64,000 nucleotides of DNA from BCD1 sp965230565 (lineage in GTDB: Bacteria > Bacteroidota > Bacteroidia > Chitinophagales > Saprospiraceae): NCBI GenBank assembly GCA_965230565.1, contig CBDDLH010000012.1, positions 744,001-808,000 on the forward strand, written 5' to 3'. Positions within the stretch are counted from its first letter, which is position 1. Each line of letters opens with the position of its first letter. This document shows positions 52,001 through 60,439 of this stretch, piece after piece. A program made the translations under genes and the position numbers. The notes beneath the pieces were generated by a model. It had not been told where the DNA came from. It did no database searches and was given only the letters and a program-made list of their open reading frames with translations.

Positions 52001-53272
52001 TTAGAGGATGGCAAGCATTGGATTTGGCGAAAAGGAGCAGTGTTAGAAGGAAAGCAACTGGATTTAGAGGGCGTTCAAGTACGAATTAAGGATGAATACG
52101 ATAAAGAGCGTATTGCCATTGATGCTAGAGGGGCTCATAGTGAAGATGTTATTAGGATAATCATGAAAAAATGGAGAGAAGTAAATGAACCTTTTAAGGA
52201 TAAAGTAGAGGTCACCTCAATAATATTATGCCCTTGTTCAACTTGTTCTGAATTAAAAAGGCCAACTAATTTCGACTATGAGGATGTCTTACGCGCGAAA
52301 GAAAAAGGTAAACCTCAATATTGTAATAAATCATTCGAAAGTCTTGCGGCATCGGATATCTTACAAGGGGTGTATGATGAAACAACAATTTTAATAGATT
52401 CTCATTCTCTAAAAACCAAAAAGAAAAAGAATCCCAGGGTTCTAGATTTAATTAGAGCGGATGATTTGGATAAAGCCATTGAAGCTATTTCTGCTCCCGA
52501 TTACAACGTTTTATTCGCACGACGTTTAGAACAATGGAAAAGAAATAGTCGTTTAGGTTCGCTTTCTTTTGAACAAAAAACACAATCTCGTAATGCTTTG
52601 GCTCAGGACTTAGTTGATTATTTTACTTCGGATAGATGGCAACAGCAGCGTAAACTGGAGCGTTTGGGAGAAATGTTGCCATCTGATATGGAAGTATTCA
52701 CTAGTGACAGCAACAGGAAAAACAAAGGCATTGATGAAGCTATTCCTATAATAGGAAAAGATTCTCCTCCAGTAAAGGTAAATATCAACCCGCCACCTAC
52801 ACAGGAGTCTCCAATTAAGAAAGAGCCAGTCAGGAAGGTGCCAACTCTCCAAAACGAAAAAGAATTTTCTGAATCGAAACCTATTTACCAACAATGGTGG
52901 TTTGGCAGAATTGTAGGAGCAATTTTAGGAGGAGGCGTAATAGGCTACTTTGCTAATAAATACGGAAATTTCCATTTTGGAGATACTTGGCTAGGTTTGA
53001 CCTCGTTTGGAAGCACTATTTTGTTGTTGCGTAATCCCAAACGTGCCTATTTGCGCTGGGCTGGGTTTTGTGTGATGGCTATTTCAGGTATTAATATCCT
53101 TTCTCAGATAGATGTCGCTTTCAATATTACAGATACGACAGAGGAAACTCGTCCTTGGGAATTGTTATTCAAACTAGGCTTTGGAGAAGAACCTATTGTG
53201 TCCATTCTGCTCGGAGTATTGGCGATAGTGTTGTTTGTGTTAGATTATCGGGTGAGGAAAGATAATCTTTAG
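49013..53272 (+). CDS. Roco protein: LRR - Roc GTPase - COR - EAD-like - membrane segments
   Basis: 1419 residues. Residues 40-550 hold 23 leucine-rich repeats, 21 of exactly 22 residues (L--L-L--NQI-KLEGLEGLS), an SDS22-like solenoid. The Roc domain follows: P-loop GEPRAGKTTL near 629, switch DFGGQDYY near 685. The G4 position reads LLQNPKNNR, without the usual KxD. A COR domain (about 780-1000; IPVKWIAVREALLKEKG, GMVILNKEWVTDALYRVL) leads to a Cys-rich segment (CPCSTC, later YCNKS). At 1142-1204 lies a helical unit (LDLIRADDLDKAI, RLEQWKRNSRLGSLSFEQ) resembling effector-associated domains. Three or four hydrophobic segments end the protein (about 1300-1411). Roco proteins are GTP-switched dimers; here a membrane effector role is plausible but inferred. 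Confidence 0.88.
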   Translation: MTNKAKEVIEKELEEKTGNLNLNDCDLDWIPEEVGRMTWLTELDLSSNRISKIECLNDLSSLTKLWLYKNQINKLEGLQGLSNLTVLSLFENHISKLEGLNGLSQLKELDLSGNEVRKIEGLEGLTDLTLLYLHSNQIGKLEGLEGLSSLSKLHLQKNQIGKLEGLGGLSILTELFLHDNQIGKLEGLEGLPDLTELSLGSNQINKLEGLEGLSSLTTLWLYSNQINKLEGLEGLSDLTELYLYSNQIGKLEGLNGLSCLSTLHLQENQISKLEGLEDLPGLTELWLHKNHISKLEGLEGLSCLMELNLSGNQISKLEGLEGLPDLIELSLGSNQLNKLEGLEGLSTLTELFLHDNQISKLEGLEGLSSLTNLDLSGNQISKLEGLESLSSITNLDLSDNQISKLEGLEGLSRIKVLFFQNNQISKLEGLEGLSTLTELFLHDNQISKLEGLEDLSSLTMLYLENNQIKKLEGLEGLSSLNALFIQNNQINRIEGLLTLSNLKILDFENNLISELPTEYKVFLNSLLFLDLKGTKIESLSFFYKSIEQGKRILWEDIEQSEGEAPNKRDYFEFTFDNNIFHLKKGINVKGCTELESGLVVAIQTGPEALLDYIREPRERLFEARVLVLGEPRAGKTTLRRKLLNVGSTMPTLQESTQAFEIEIEPYVCDIELGEKKEKLRCYLWDFGGQDYYRLLHQLFVAEQSVYIIVVGTDRNRSEEELEFWLDTIERLGKDERQRYGPVILLQNPKNNRAGGIFTDIKSRYPFWQQTEDFVINLNALNNKEDSFDRKELNTFRRFEKYLSRSFCQLDYVGKEIPVKWIAVREALLKEKGNWISIERFNDLCIKNEIIDKEQRSNLLAIFRQLGYILHYKNTALRGMVILNKEWVTDALYRVLDDPIVDGNKGWFEKEDVEKIWYEEKYENRTEELLALMQEFKLCYQNRTTNKFIVPSKLPNSTDNLPIWDATNNVRLRLQYDWMPKALVIQLLVSLHEYIVPLEDGKHWIWRKGAVLEGKQLDLEGVQVRIKDEYDKERIAIDARGAHSEDVIRIIMKKWREVNEPFKDKVEVTSIILCPCSTCSELKRPTNFDYEDVLRAKEKGKPQYCNKSFESLAASDILQGVYDETTILIDSHSLKTKKKKNPRVLDLIRADDLDKAIEAISAPDYNVLFARRLEQWKRNSRLGSLSFEQKTQSRNALAQDLVDYFTSDRWQQQRKLERLGEMLPSDMEVFTSDSNRKNKGIDEAIPIIGKDSPPVKVNINPPPTQESPIKKEPVRKVPTLQNEKEFSESKPIYQQWWFGRIVGAILGGGVIGYFANKYGNFHFGDTWLGLTSFGSTILLLRNPKRAYLRWAGFCVMAISGINILSQIDVAFNITDTTEETRPWELLFKLGFGEEPIVSILLGVLAIVLFVLDYRVRKDNL
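49130..50515 (+). repeat. 66-bp tandem repeat encoding the LRR units
   Basis: Twenty-one head-to-tail 66-base units, variable in sequence but in constant phase. 50029-50092 and 50293-50356 are identical over 64 bases, 264 bases (four units) apart, which points to recent internal duplication or conversion. Confidence 0.9.
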
Positions 53273-53322
53273 AGGAGGCTGTTTCGAAAAAAAACTTAAG
53301 TCTCAAACAAATCAAACCGTAT

Positions 53323-53628
53323 ATGGACTCTATTAGTAAAGAGTTAAGGATTGTAAAAATTACAGAAGATTTGGGCCAGGGGAAATATATATCAGAAGAC
53401 GTATTTTCTCAGGAAAAAATAGGTGTTATATTATTGGGTAAGGAAAGAATGTATTTCAAGCTCCATATTGAAGCGGAAATTTATGTTTTATTAATAAATT
53501 CAGATAAAGGCAATGCCAGATTTATCAATAAATGGAAAGATCCAATGAGTTTTGATAATGCTCAAATGTCTCTTGAGAAACAGGAAAAAAGAGTTAGACG
53601 CCAGATACATAGAACTTTATGGAATTGA
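53323..53628 (+). CDS. Hypothetical protein downstream of Roco
   Basis: 101 residues, basic, soluble. Starts 51 bases after the Roco stop. Beta-rich first half (VKITEDLGQGKYISED, IGVILLGKERMYFKL) and a basic helical tail (EKQEKRVRRQIHRTLWN). No family was recognised. Its position suggests co-transcription with the Roco gene and perhaps an accessory role. Confidence 0.55.
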   Translation: MDSISKELRIVKITEDLGQGKYISEDVFSQEKIGVILLGKERMYFKLHIEAEIYVLLINSDKGNARFINKWKDPMSFDNAQMSLEKQEKRVRRQIHRTLWN

Positions 53629-53773
53629 TAAGTTCGATTGCATTAGAATTTATTGCGAATCAAAGAAATTAAAACATTAATGTTGGTGAATTCCCTGATC
53701 ATACCCTGCCGCAGGCGCAGCACAGAGTACGCCGCTATGCATTAAAATCATTTAAAAAATAGGTATTTGAAAA

Positions 53774-54292
53774 ATGGAAAAATACAAGGTTTTACTTTGG
53801 CTGATTCTTTCTCAGTTAATTGTTTTTGCTGGATGTAATACGAATACTGAAATTGATAATCATACGAATTTTACTATTCCTCCAGAATTTGAAATAATTG
53901 AACATGATAGTAATTCGGACGAAATTCTTGCCGTGAAATATAAGGATGAAATGCAAATTATTGTATCTAAAAATATGTCTAAGATTATTAAGGAAAGTGC
54001 TTTGTTCGGATCAGGAGTGATGAAACAAATATTTGAAACTAAATTTCCTCTTATTGTTAAAAAACATAACGGAAGAAATGTATCGGGGCAAAATCATTAT
54101 TATATAAATGAAAATATATACTTGTATCAATCCTTTGATTATATGGTAAATTCGACTCCAGGGTATTATGAATATGGGGCTCTTCACATAGAGCAACCAG
54201 AAGAATATTTTGAGTTTTTCATAACTGGGGATAAAACGAAAAAAGAAAACCATAAGCCTTTAATAAAATCTTTTCTAAGTGGAGTGAAATGA
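53774..54292 (+). CDS. Hypothetical lipoprotein in the Roco island
   Basis: 172 residues. The signal sequence ends in a lipobox (IVFAGC, Cys at about 21). The mature part is AT-codon-rich with aromatic strands (NHYYINENIYLYQSFDYMV). No family was recognised. Confidence 0.6.
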   Translation: MEKYKVLLWLILSQLIVFAGCNTNTEIDNHTNFTIPPEFEIIEHDSNSDEILAVKYKDEMQIIVSKNMSKIIKESALFGSGVMKQIFETKFPLIVKKHNGRNVSGQNHYYINENIYLYQSFDYMVNSTPGYYEYGALHIEQPEEYFEFFITGDKTKKENHKPLIKSFLSGVK

Positions 54293-54559
54293 AAACGATG
54301 AAAACCGCAGGAAAAATGTGCTGGGACATCATGTGGTAAAAGAGCATTCGAGGAAAGAGAACAAAAATATGGATTCAAATAAAAAGTCTGTCATCAAAAA
54401 AGCCTATTCTCCGTTAATTAAAGCTTGCAGCTTTAATCCCATACGCTCATCAAGCCAGCTTTTTAGTTGTACTTTCAATAAGCGAAATAATTTAACAATC
54501 ATACCCTGCCGAAGCTGCAATCTTCACCCAGCGAAACATTTTCCTGAATTGAGATAATC
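54293..54559. other. Gap with a CATACCCTGCCG block
   Basis: A 79-codon open frame here is not convincing. ATCATACCCTGCCGAAGC near 54501 recurs as ATCATACCCTGCCGCAGGC near 53699. Confidence 0.4.
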
Positions 54560-55123
54560 ATGGAGACTGAAAATATGCATAAATCAATACTGTTTAAAGC
54601 AAAAATTATTGACGCGGGCAGGTATCGAAAACTAAAAAAAGTAAGGTATGCTTTCTATTTTATGCTGCTGGGATATTACGGAATTTCCATAAGACCCAGA
54701 AGCAGACTATCTGAACCATACCCCAGCATACTCGACAGACTTGCAATGGATCCAGTATTATACTACTCTATACTTGGTGTTTTAGTAGCCGTAACGATAG
54801 CATTTTACTTTTATTCAGCACAATACAAGGAATGCGGTAGAATTGAGTTTTTACCGGAGCGTATGATGATAAAAAATGGCGAGCAGGTTAATACATATGT
54901 TTATAGTGAAATCAGTAATTTTAAGATTAACAGAGGATCAACGTTTCATAAAACAGGGGAGGATTATATCCAAAAGTTTAATAACTGGGTGAGATTTGAT
55001 CTTCATGATGAACAACATGAATATGAATTCTTAATGGAATCAATGGCACATAATGAATCTTTCGAGATGATGATAAACAGGCTGAGGAGGAATAAAAAAG
55101 GATTGAAGTATTATTCCATTTAG
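54560..55123 (+). CDS. Hypothetical membrane protein
   Basis: 187 residues; ATG at 54560, with an alternative at 54575. Two membrane segments (about 33-48 and 72-93; ILGVLVAVTIAFYFY) are followed by a cytoplasmic half with a beta-rich, PH-like or YcxB-like pattern (GRIEFLPERMMIKNGEQVNTY, then ISNFKINRG). It is the last gene of the AT-rich stretch. Function unknown. Confidence 0.6.
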   Translation: METENMHKSILFKAKIIDAGRYRKLKKVRYAFYFMLLGYYGISIRPRSRLSEPYPSILDRLAMDPVLYYSILGVLVAVTIAFYFYSAQYKECGRIEFLPERMMIKNGEQVNTYVYSEISNFKINRGSTFHKTGEDYIQKFNNWVRFDLHDEQHEYEFLMESMAHNESFEMMINRLRRNKKGLKYYSI

Positions 55124-55180
55124 GTGTTTGTCATTAAATGAAATCATCAATAAAATAGCTAAATAAACACCAATCAATAA

Positions 55181-55873
55181 ATGCAAACCATAGGCCTGAT
55201 CGGCGGAATGAGCTGGGAATCATCCCTGGAATACTACCGCATCCTTAATGAAAAAGTGAAAGACCTGCTGGGTGGCTTTTCCTCCTGCAAATGCCTGATG
55301 TATTCGGTGGATTTTGCGGAAATAGAAACTTTGCAGCACCAGGATGAGTGGGCGCAACTGGACAAACTCATGGCCGATGCTGCGGTGAGATTGTACAAAG
55401 GTGGCGCGGATATGATTGTTTTATGTACCAATACCATGCATTTATGCAGCGATGCGATTATAGAATCGGTGCCCATCCCGTTTTTGCATATTGCCGAGGC
55501 GACGGGAGAGGAAATAATCAAACACAACCTTCAAAAAGTCGGATTGCTGGGCACGAATTTCACAATGACCAAAGACTTTTATAAGCAGGTTTTAAAAGAC
55601 AAACATGACATAGCAACCATCATCCCCAATGAACAGGACCGGGAGGAGGTGCATCGCATTATTTATGAAGAATTGGTACTTGGGAAAATACTGCCGGAAT
55701 CGCGGGAGAAATATAAAGCGATCATAAAACGATTGCAGGACAATGGAGCCCAGGGCATCATTCTTGGATGTACAGAAATTCCATTGTTGATTTCGGAAAA
55801 TGATGTTGATCTGCCTATTTTTGATACTACAAGGATCCATGCGGAAAAGGCGGTTGAGTGGGCGATGAAATAA
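55181..55873 (+). CDS. Aspartate/glutamate racemase family protein
   Basis: 230 residues. A cofactor-independent amino-acid racemase fold: GLIGGMSWESSLEYYRILNE at the start, VLCTNTMHLC near 85 (first catalytic Cys) and ILGCTEIPLL near 190 (second Cys). This matches the RacX/YgeA broad-specificity group. It may supply D-amino acids or act on surplus amino acids. Codon composition returns to normal here. Confidence 0.92.
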   Translation: MQTIGLIGGMSWESSLEYYRILNEKVKDLLGGFSSCKCLMYSVDFAEIETLQHQDEWAQLDKLMADAAVRLYKGGADMIVLCTNTMHLCSDAIIESVPIPFLHIAEATGEEIIKHNLQKVGLLGTNFTMTKDFYKQVLKDKHDIATIIPNEQDREEVHRIIYEELVLGKILPESREKYKAIIKRLQDNGAQGIILGCTEIPLLISENDVDLPIFDTTRIHAEKAVEWAMK

Positions 55874-55901
55874 TCTGTTTAAACCAACCAAGTCTAAGGA
55901 A

Positions 55902-56405
55902 TTGAAATTTAGAACCAAGATTTCCTCTATTTTTGAATGTACTTTGGAACGGGCATTTAAAACGCCCATGTTGTGTGATGTCACCAAAGTCCATACCGGA
56001 TATGGGGTCATGCCTAAAGTGACCCATACCGCGGATGATGAAGATTGGGGAAAAGTGGGGTCGAGTAAAAAGGTTTTCGCGGCAAAATCTTTGACCCAAA
56101 AAGGCGGTTTTGCTTCGATGGACAGAGTACTTGAACGCCAAGAAAACAACTACTGGAAAATCCAGGTTGATGATTTTCAAAGCTGGATGCTCGGATTCTA
56201 CAAATTTGTGGGCGAATGGAAAACAACTGAATTGGCAGAAAGGAAAATCCTGGTGGAATATTCCTATACCCTGCATGCCAAAATTCCGGTTCTCTATCCC
56301 TTGAACTGGTTGTTCACCAAAACGTTTTGGAGAATCTATATGAAGAGGGTTTTGGAAAATATCAGAATTATGGCTTATAATGAGGAGCCATACCAATATG
56401 ATTGA
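55902..56405 (+). CDS. SRPBCC-like protein
   Basis: 167 residues from a TTG start 29 bases after the racemase. The helix-grip pattern suggests a START/SRPBCC lipid- or ligand-binding fold: an opening ISSIFECTLERAFKTPMLCD, then NNYWKIQVDDFQSWMLGF and a long final helix (TFWRIYMKRVLENIRIM). Ligand unknown. Confidence 0.6.
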   Translation: MKFRTKISSIFECTLERAFKTPMLCDVTKVHTGYGVMPKVTHTADDEDWGKVGSSKKVFAAKSLTQKGGFASMDRVLERQENNYWKIQVDDFQSWMLGFYKFVGEWKTTELAERKILVEYSYTLHAKIPVLYPLNWLFTKTFWRIYMKRVLENIRIMAYNEEPYQYD

Positions 56406-56463
56406 AATGATCCGAACTAGTAAACCGGATGAGAATATTTATTAATAAAACAATTTTCAAAAT

Positions 56464-57030
56464 ATGGAAGAACCAATACTGGACGAGGAATTAACCCAGA
56501 GTGAGATATCACTGAATGATGTGAAATTTGCGGGATTTTGGATTAGAGTAGGAGCTTCTTTAATTGACTTCCTCGTCCTGCTCCCGGTTTTGTTCTTGGG
56601 TCTTTACAACGCCCTCAATTTCAAATCTCTTCCTTTAATGTTGTTGCTAACCATGATAGGGTTTTTATATAAACCGTATCTGGAATGGAAAAAAGGAGGC
56701 ACCTTTGGTAAGTTGGCTTTAGGTTTAAAAGTAGTGGATTATTCCCTGAAAAACATCAACCTTGATCAGGCCTTTAGAAGATATTTTCCATGGATTATCA
56801 GTTATATTATCTCCACCATTATGGACGTTCAAATTTATCTTTCCCCGGAGTTCCAGGACATTGATCAATTTATGCAATATGGGACCCTTGTCGAAGAAGC
56901 CCCGTTAAATTCCATAAGCACATTTTATAATCTGATTTTTTTAGTTTTAGTGGGCAGTTTGGTTTTTGATCCCCGCAAACAAGGTGTCCATGATAAATAT
57001 GCCGGAACCTATTGTATTGTAGCTAAATAA
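56464..57030 (+). CDS. RDD family membrane protein
   Basis: 188 residues, three or four membrane segments. The family signature is present: FAGFWIRVGASLIDFLVL at the start (R and D of RDD) and GGTFGKLALGLKVVD after the second segment, then FDPRKQGVHDKYAGTYCI at the end. The transported substrate is unknown in most members. Confidence 0.88.
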   Translation: MEEPILDEELTQSEISLNDVKFAGFWIRVGASLIDFLVLLPVLFLGLYNALNFKSLPLMLLLTMIGFLYKPYLEWKKGGTFGKLALGLKVVDYSLKNINLDQAFRRYFPWIISYIISTIMDVQIYLSPEFQDIDQFMQYGTLVEEAPLNSISTFYNLIFLVLVGSLVFDPRKQGVHDKYAGTYCIVAK

Positions 57031-57067
57031 ATATAGCAAAAGAACATCACAAAAATTAATACATATC

Positions 57068-57433
57068 ATGAAGACCACTGATAAACATAATGAGCGCATA
57101 GCAAAAATGACCTTTGCTTCGGTATATCCGCATTACGTCACCAAAGTCGAAAAGAAGGACCGGACAATCGACGAACTGCACCAGGTAATTGAGTGGCTGA
57201 CCGGCTTTGATGAAAAGAAATTACAAGAGCTTATCGATGAAAAAGTGACCTTCGAAACATTCTTTCAGCGGGCAACGATCAACCCCAATGCCCACCTCAT
57301 CAAAGGGGTGATCTGCGGCTACCGGGTGGAGGAAATTGAGAATACCCTGACACAACAGGTGAGATACCTGGATAAGCTGATCGATGAATTGGCCAGGGGA
57401 CGTAAAATGGAGAAGATCCTGCGTACTGCTTAA
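57068..57433 (+). CDS. DUF2200 family protein
   Basis: 121 residues, soluble. Family hallmarks: ERIAKMTFASVYPHYVTKVEKK near the N-terminus split as IAKMTFASVYPHYVTKVE, then DELHQVIEWLTGF and NPNAHLIKGVICGYRVEEI. The function is unknown, though structures suggest a helical nucleic-acid- or ligand-binding fold. Confidence 0.88.
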   Translation: MKTTDKHNERIAKMTFASVYPHYVTKVEKKDRTIDELHQVIEWLTGFDEKKLQELIDEKVTFETFFQRATINPNAHLIKGVICGYRVEEIENTLTQQVRYLDKLIDELARGRKMEKILRTA

Positions 57434-57571
57434 TCCGGAAATTTTTACCATTTTTAACTTTCGAAAAAAATGTCCACATCTGAATTAAGTCTCTGAACCG
57501 CATCTGTCGGTTACTTGGTATCGCAAAAAGCCATTAATATTTTTAAACAACTTTAATAAACCATAAACATT

Positions 57572-58036
57572 ATGGCCATTTTTAATTTAAACGTCAACGG
57601 CGAAATGCACCAGGTAGATGTAGATCCGTCCACACCTATCCTTTGGGTTTTGAGAGACAACCTCAATTTGGTCGGCACCAAATATGGTTGCGGTATTGCC
57701 ATGTGTGGTTCCTGCACCATCCATCTGGACGGGGAAGCCGTCAGGTCATGCACCCTGCCTGTATTTATGGTCGGCGACAGAGCGGTTACCACCATTGAAG
57801 GTCTTTCAGAAAACGGAGATCATCCTGTTCAGAAAGCCTGGCTGGAACACGATGTGCCCCAATGCGGTTATTGTCAGGCCGGTCAGATCATGACTGCTAC
57901 AGCCTTGCTCAAAGAAAATCGAAAACCTTCTGACGCGGATATTGAAGCTGCCATGGAGGGAAATATTTGTCGTTGCGGTACCTATACCCGTATCAAAGCG
58001 GCTATTAAAACCGCTTCTAAATCCAGAAGGATTTAA
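57572..58036 (+). CDS. iorA: [2Fe-2S] subunit of isoquinoline 1-oxidoreductase-type molybdenum hydroxylase
   Basis: 154 residues. Two [2Fe-2S] clusters: the plant-ferredoxin type set by YGCGIAMCGSCTIHLDG, and the second by QCGYCQAGQ and NICRCGTY. It passes electrons from the molybdenum subunit. Together with the following gene it forms an IorAB-type aldehyde or N-heterocycle hydroxylase; the physiological substrate cannot be read from sequence. Confidence 0.92.
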   Translation: MAIFNLNVNGEMHQVDVDPSTPILWVLRDNLNLVGTKYGCGIAMCGSCTIHLDGEAVRSCTLPVFMVGDRAVTTIEGLSENGDHPVQKAWLEHDVPQCGYCQAGQIMTATALLKENRKPSDADIEAAMEGNICRCGTYTRIKAAIKTASKSRRI

Positions 58037-58152
58037 CTGTTTAAAGTATAGGTAGAAGGAGTATTGGAAAACCGGGGAAAAACCAAATTTTCATTTTCCA
58101 AAACCCGTAACCCGTAATTCGGAACTCGCAACCCGATTAAAAAACAAAAATT

Positions 58153-58938
58153 ATGGCTACAGTAAAAACACAAATAAACCGTCGTTCTTTTTTGAAGGTA
58201 TCTGCAGCTGCAGGAGGAGGTATGCTTATTGGATTTAGCTGGCTCAATGGGTGTACGAGTCCAGAGGTGGAGGATCCGGGTGCTGAAGTGCCAAACGAAT
58301 GGTTTGATATTAACGGTTATCTGAAAATTGGTGACACGGGAAGGGTCACTATTTATTCTCCAAATCCTGAGATTGGACAGAATGTAAGAACCTCCATGCC
58401 GATGATCGTGGCAGAGGAGCTGGATGTGCCCTGGAAAAATGTCGATGTCGAACAGGCGCCATTGAATACGGAGGTGTTCGAGAACCAATTCGCTGGAGGA
58501 AGCCTCTCAATCAAATTGAGCTGGGAAGCCTTGCGGATGGCCGGTGCTGCAGGCAGGCATATGCTTTTGGCGGCCGCTGCTCAGGAATGGGAGGTAGATA
58601 TTTCAGAACTTACCGCCAGCGATGGAGTGATCAAAGAGATCAATGGGGAAAGAACTGCGGATTACGGAGCCATGGCTTCAAAAGCGGCAGAAATGGAAGT
58701 TCCGGAAGAAGTCGAACTCAAGGAGCCCAAGGATTTTAAACTGATCTCCACTAGTGTCAAAAATGTGGACGGAAAGAAAATCGTCACCGGTCAGCCACTG
58801 TATGGCCTCGATTTTCACAGAGAGGGAATGTCCTTGGCAATGATTGAACATCCACCGGCTTTTGGTTTGAAAGTAAAAGATTTCAATTCAGAAGAGATCA
58901 AAGCCATGCCAGGGGTGAAAGATGCGTTTCATCATTGA
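58153..58938 (+). CDS. iorB: Molybdopterin-binding large subunit (IorB), N-terminal part, frameshifted
   Basis: 261 residues. A twin-arginine signal (NRRSFLKVSAAAGGGMLIG) sends the folded enzyme to the periplasm. The first molybdopterin-binding portion follows (VRTSMPMIVAEELDVPW, FAGGSLSIKLSWEALR). The frame runs through KAMPGVKD and then stops at once. The expected continuation of the same domain is in the +1 frame from 58922, so one base appears gained or two lost near 58930. The result is a disrupted gene or an assembly error. Confidence 0.8.
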   Translation: MATVKTQINRRSFLKVSAAAGGGMLIGFSWLNGCTSPEVEDPGAEVPNEWFDINGYLKIGDTGRVTIYSPNPEIGQNVRTSMPMIVAEELDVPWKNVDVEQAPLNTEVFENQFAGGSLSIKLSWEALRMAGAAGRHMLLAAAAQEWEVDISELTASDGVIKEINGERTADYGAMASKAAEMEVPEEVELKEPKDFKLISTSVKNVDGKKIVTGQPLYGLDFHREGMSLAMIEHPPAFGLKVKDFNSEEIKAMPGVKDAFHH

Positions 58939-60403
58939 CACGACCATCGAAGAACCGGACTGGTCGGATGAAAAAGGATATTTGCACTTGATTGCTATTG
59001 TCGGGGATTCCACCTGGCAATTGATGCAGGCCAAAAAAGCGCTCAAAGTCGATTGGGAAAAAGTCAGCGAACCGGAAAGCACTGAAAAACACGCTCAAAT
59101 GCTGGAAGAAGCCATTCTTTCCGCTGAAGCAGGAGATAGTAGAATAGATGGTGATCCGGATGCTGCTTTTGAAAATGCGGCCAAGGTGATCGAACGGACT
59201 TACACGGCGCCTTTCCTGGCCCACAATCCGATGGAGCCTATGAATTTCTTCGCACATGTCAAGGAGGATTCGGCAGAATTGATCGGGCCGGTGCAGATGC
59301 CGGAAAGACTGCGCAATTCAGTTGTGAAATTGCTGGACATGCCGGCAGAGAATATCAGTGTGAATATGACGAGGATCGGTGGCGGGTTTGGCAGGAGATT
59401 ATATGTGCATTACGGAGTAGAAGCAGCGGCCATTTCCAAAAAGATCGGAGGACCAGTTAAGCTTATTTATACCCGGGAGGATGATATGACCCAGGGTACT
59501 TACCGCCCCGCATATCGGTCAGTGTACAAAGCAGGTTTGGACGAGGATAATAATTTGATCGCCTTTTCGGTAAGAGGTGCCGGACTTCCAAGCGGACCTG
59601 TTTTCCCAAATCGTTTTCCGGCAGGAACTGTTGAGAATTATATAGCTGAGGATATTAATGTAGATACCAACGTCACAACTGGAGCTTTTCGGGCGCCATC
59701 ATCCAATTTTACCGGGGGCGTTGAGCAGTCATTCCTCGATGAGGTAGCTGAACTGGCCGGCAAAGATCCGATAGATTTCCGACTGGAGTTGTTTGACCGG
59801 GCGATCAATGACCCTGTTGGCGTAGACAAAGACGCTGAGGAAGGAGAAGAAAATCCTGATGGAAAAAGGAATGATTATGATCCGGAGCGTTATGCAGGAG
59901 TATTAAAAATGGTCAGGGAAAAAGCTGGCTGGGGGGAGGATAAACCAGGTGTTTTCCGTGGTGTTGCGGCTTACTTCTGCCATTCGACCTATGTGGCCAC
60001 AGTTATGGATCTGGTCATGGAAAATGACCGCCCAAAGATCAAAAAGGTCTGGTGTGCCGTTGATTGCGGAATCGTAATTAATTTGGACGCTGCCAAAAAT
60101 ATGGTAGCAGGGGGCGTCATTGACGGCATCGGCCATTCCATGTACAGCCAGCTGACCTTTAAGAACGGGTCTCCTGATCAAAATAACTTCAATACCTACC
60201 AGCTGATCCGCACCAGCCAGGTTCCGGAAGAAATAGAGGTCCATTTTGTCAAGAACGAAATCGATCCAACCGGTTTAGGGGAACCAGGGTTTCCACCTGC
60301 TATCGGAGCATTGGCCAACGCTTTATACAAAGCCACGGGACAGCGGTATTACAATCAGCCATTTTCGACTGCTGATCAGGCGGTGGAGGAGATTATGGGG
60401 TAG
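58922..60403 (+). CDS. iorB: Molybdopterin-binding large subunit (IorB), C-terminal part, frameshifted
   Basis: 493 residues, overlapping the N-terminal part in another frame. It resumes at IEEPDWSDEKGYLHLIAIVG and keeps the conserved NPMEPMNFFAHV, GGGFGRRLY, TGAFRAPSSNFTGGVEQSF, and the late GLGEPGFPPAIGALANAL (catalytic Glu loop). The two parts add up to the normal length of about 740. No decay is visible in either, so the shift is recent or artefactual. The 3' end (60336-60417) is duplicated downstream. Confidence 0.8.
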   Translation: MRFIIDTTIEEPDWSDEKGYLHLIAIVGDSTWQLMQAKKALKVDWEKVSEPESTEKHAQMLEEAILSAEAGDSRIDGDPDAAFENAAKVIERTYTAPFLAHNPMEPMNFFAHVKEDSAELIGPVQMPERLRNSVVKLLDMPAENISVNMTRIGGGFGRRLYVHYGVEAAAISKKIGGPVKLIYTREDDMTQGTYRPAYRSVYKAGLDEDNNLIAFSVRGAGLPSGPVFPNRFPAGTVENYIAEDINVDTNVTTGAFRAPSSNFTGGVEQSFLDEVAELAGKDPIDFRLELFDRAINDPVGVDKDAEEGEENPDGKRNDYDPERYAGVLKMVREKAGWGEDKPGVFRGVAAYFCHSTYVATVMDLVMENDRPKIKKVWCAVDCGIVINLDAAKNMVAGGVIDGIGHSMYSQLTFKNGSPDQNNFNTYQLIRTSQVPEEIEVHFVKNEIDPTGLGEPGFPPAIGALANALYKATGQRYYNQPFSTADQAVEEIMG

Positions 60404-60417
60404 GTTTCAGGCGGCAG
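60336..60417 (+). repeat. Duplicated iorB 3' end, copy A1
   Basis: 82 bases covering the last 22 codons and stop of iorB and some following bases. It is repeated exactly at 60530-60611, 194 bases away. Confidence 0.92.
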
Positions 60418-60439
60418 GCCAACTCAGTCGACAGTCTGC

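Noticed and set aside
54318..54557. 79-codon open frame
   Set aside because: It crosses a repeated CATACCCTGCCG block, has no recognisable composition or start context, and overlaps neighbouring gene ends.
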